A stretch of DNA of 64,000 bases from Catalinimonas sp038039535 (GTDB lineage: Bacteria > Bacteroidota > Bacteroidia > Cytophagales > Cyclobacteriaceae): positions 62,001-126,000 of the forward strand of contig NZ_JBBPHP010000014.1 of the NCBI RefSeq assembly GCF_038039535.1. The letters run 5' to 3'. Positions 63,218 to 64,000 of this stretch are shown one piece after another. Made by a program: the position numbers and the translations under genes. The stretch's first letter is position 1; the number at the start of each line of letters is the position of its first letter. The notes beneath the pieces are model-generated. The model was given only the letters and a program-made list of their open reading frames with translations. It was not told where the DNA came from and made no database searches.

Positions 63218-64000
63218 ATGAAATCAAAAATTACTATCTTACTCTTACTATTAGTCCTATGGGGCACTACATCTCCTGGTTTTGGGCAGAGCTATCTTAA
63301 TCAAAATTCGGCAATAGCCCGGTGGATACCCGCTAAAGAAACTATTACAAAATACAGATCTCCAATAACTTTGAGTGAGACTTTCGCGGATCCATGTGCC
63401 AGCTTTGGGGATACAAGGACTGATCTTGAAGTAGGTTTAGCAGAAGACAGTTTCTGGCCAAACGTCTCATTAGCAGGTACAGATTTGTTGGTAGGATATA
63501 CTGACTACCTTACCTATGAGAATCACTATAAGTTTATAGCACCGGATGGTACAGTAACACCTGCTCCTACTACTACGATTTCACCACGTACTAATGATAA
63601 TTCTGATGCAATTATATATAAAGGTTTAGATAATGGTAACCTTCTGGTGACCTGGTACTCCTCTTCCAGTGGCAAAGGTTTTACGGATGTGTATTTCAAA
63701 ATCATAAACCGATCCGGAACTGAAGTGCTTGGTTCTACCAAGATTAATACTTTGGCAGGAAGCCTAAACAGGTTTACGCAGGTAGAACAGCTTTCAAATG
63801 GAAATATTGTTTTTACATGGGCTACAGACGGTAGCAATTATGCAATGCGCAGATTCACTGAGAATGGTGTTGCTGTAGATGCAAACCAGCTATCTCTTAC
63901 TAGTCTGGCGGGACTATCAGGTTCACAATACGCATATAATATTGCTGCTAATGACAATGGTAGGTTTATGATCTTTATAGATCACTATAATTTGAATTAT
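63218..64000 (+). CDS. Large secreted repeat protein, partial (runs off window)
   Basis: From ATG 63218 the frame stays open for 261 codons to the window end. The product has a signal peptide (MKSKITILLLLLVLWGTTSPGFG) and then repeating beta patterns of about 45-50 residues: NGNLLVTWYSSSSG ... VYFKIINRSGTEV, then SNGNIVFTWATDGSNYAMRRF, then NDNGRFMIFI. Each unit reads 'DNGN-(beta)-W/F'. This resembles a multi-bladed propeller or a series of beta-sandwich repeats found in T9SS surface proteins. The remainder, including any sorting tail, is outside the window. Confidence 0.8.
   Translation, partial: MKSKITILLLLLVLWGTTSPGFGQSYLNQNSAIARWIPAKETITKYRSPITLSETFADPCASFGDTRTDLEVGLAEDSFWPNVSLAGTDLLVGYTDYLTYENHYKFIAPDGTVTPAPTTTISPRTNDNSDAIIYKGLDNGNLLVTWYSSSSGKGFTDVYFKIINRSGTEVLGSTKINTLAGSLNRFTQVEQLSNGNIVFTWATDGSNYAMRRFTENGVAVDANQLSLTSLAGLSGSQYAYNIAANDNGRFMIFIDHYNLNY

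Overview
The window looks like chromosomal DNA of a member of the Bacteroidota, most likely order Cytophagales. The grounds are two SusC/SusD pairs, a FecR/ECF-sigma trans-envelope switch, a type IX secretion (T9SS) sorting tail, many Cys-lipoproteins, little Shine-Dalgarno sequence and moderately AT-rich DNA. The genus cannot be read from the sequence. I saw no rRNA, tRNA or CRISPR array.

Bases 1-16436 form a signalling region. It holds a CHASE2-type sensor cut by the window edge, and a secreted partner protein. Two paralogous ECF-sigma/anti-sigma pairs follow, each joined by an ATGA overlap and each next to a secreted CHAT-domain protease (H/C dyad intact in both). A metacaspase-like protease with a DUF4384 tail, a TPR histidine kinase and its LytTR response regulator lie between them. 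The second anti-sigma is cut to its cytoplasmic part. Three intergenic sites share GGGTAAC-N13-[CT]G[TC]CAT at identical spacing and look like ECF-type promoters. They precede a possible small RNA, a 53-residue lipoprotein with a structured leader, and the next operon.

Bases 17289-24701 are an apparent eight-gene operon of surface proteins: lipoproteins, beta-barrels, an OmpA/barrel fusion, a von Willebrand A lipoprotein, a beta-helix and a T9SS-exported SprB-repeat protein. A strong terminator ends it. Downstream lies a wrecked rtcB RNA-ligase gene, abutted by a transposase fragment.

Bases 26371-48591 are sugar-uptake and catabolic loci. On the minus strand run an ECF sigma, FecR, STN-SusC, SusD, a double-domain FAD oxidoreductase and a protein with an FMN-attachment motif. 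A second minus-strand operon runs agaS-type isomerase, PfkB kinase, class II aldolase, amidohydrolase, Gfo/Idh/MocA dehydrogenase, double DUF1080 and GH20 hexosaminidase. A divergent DeoR regulator and a plus-strand SusC/SusD pair (49084-53764) complete it. Together these suggest capture of an amino-sugar glycan (GalNAc-type) and its breakdown through tagatose phosphates.

Bases 54000-64000 are less ordered: an IS110-type element nested in a dead IS1-type transposase, an FtsX/MacB permease, small secreted proteins, an intact IS5-type element with terminal repeats and a TAA target duplication, about 1 kb without genes, and a secreted repeat protein running off the end.
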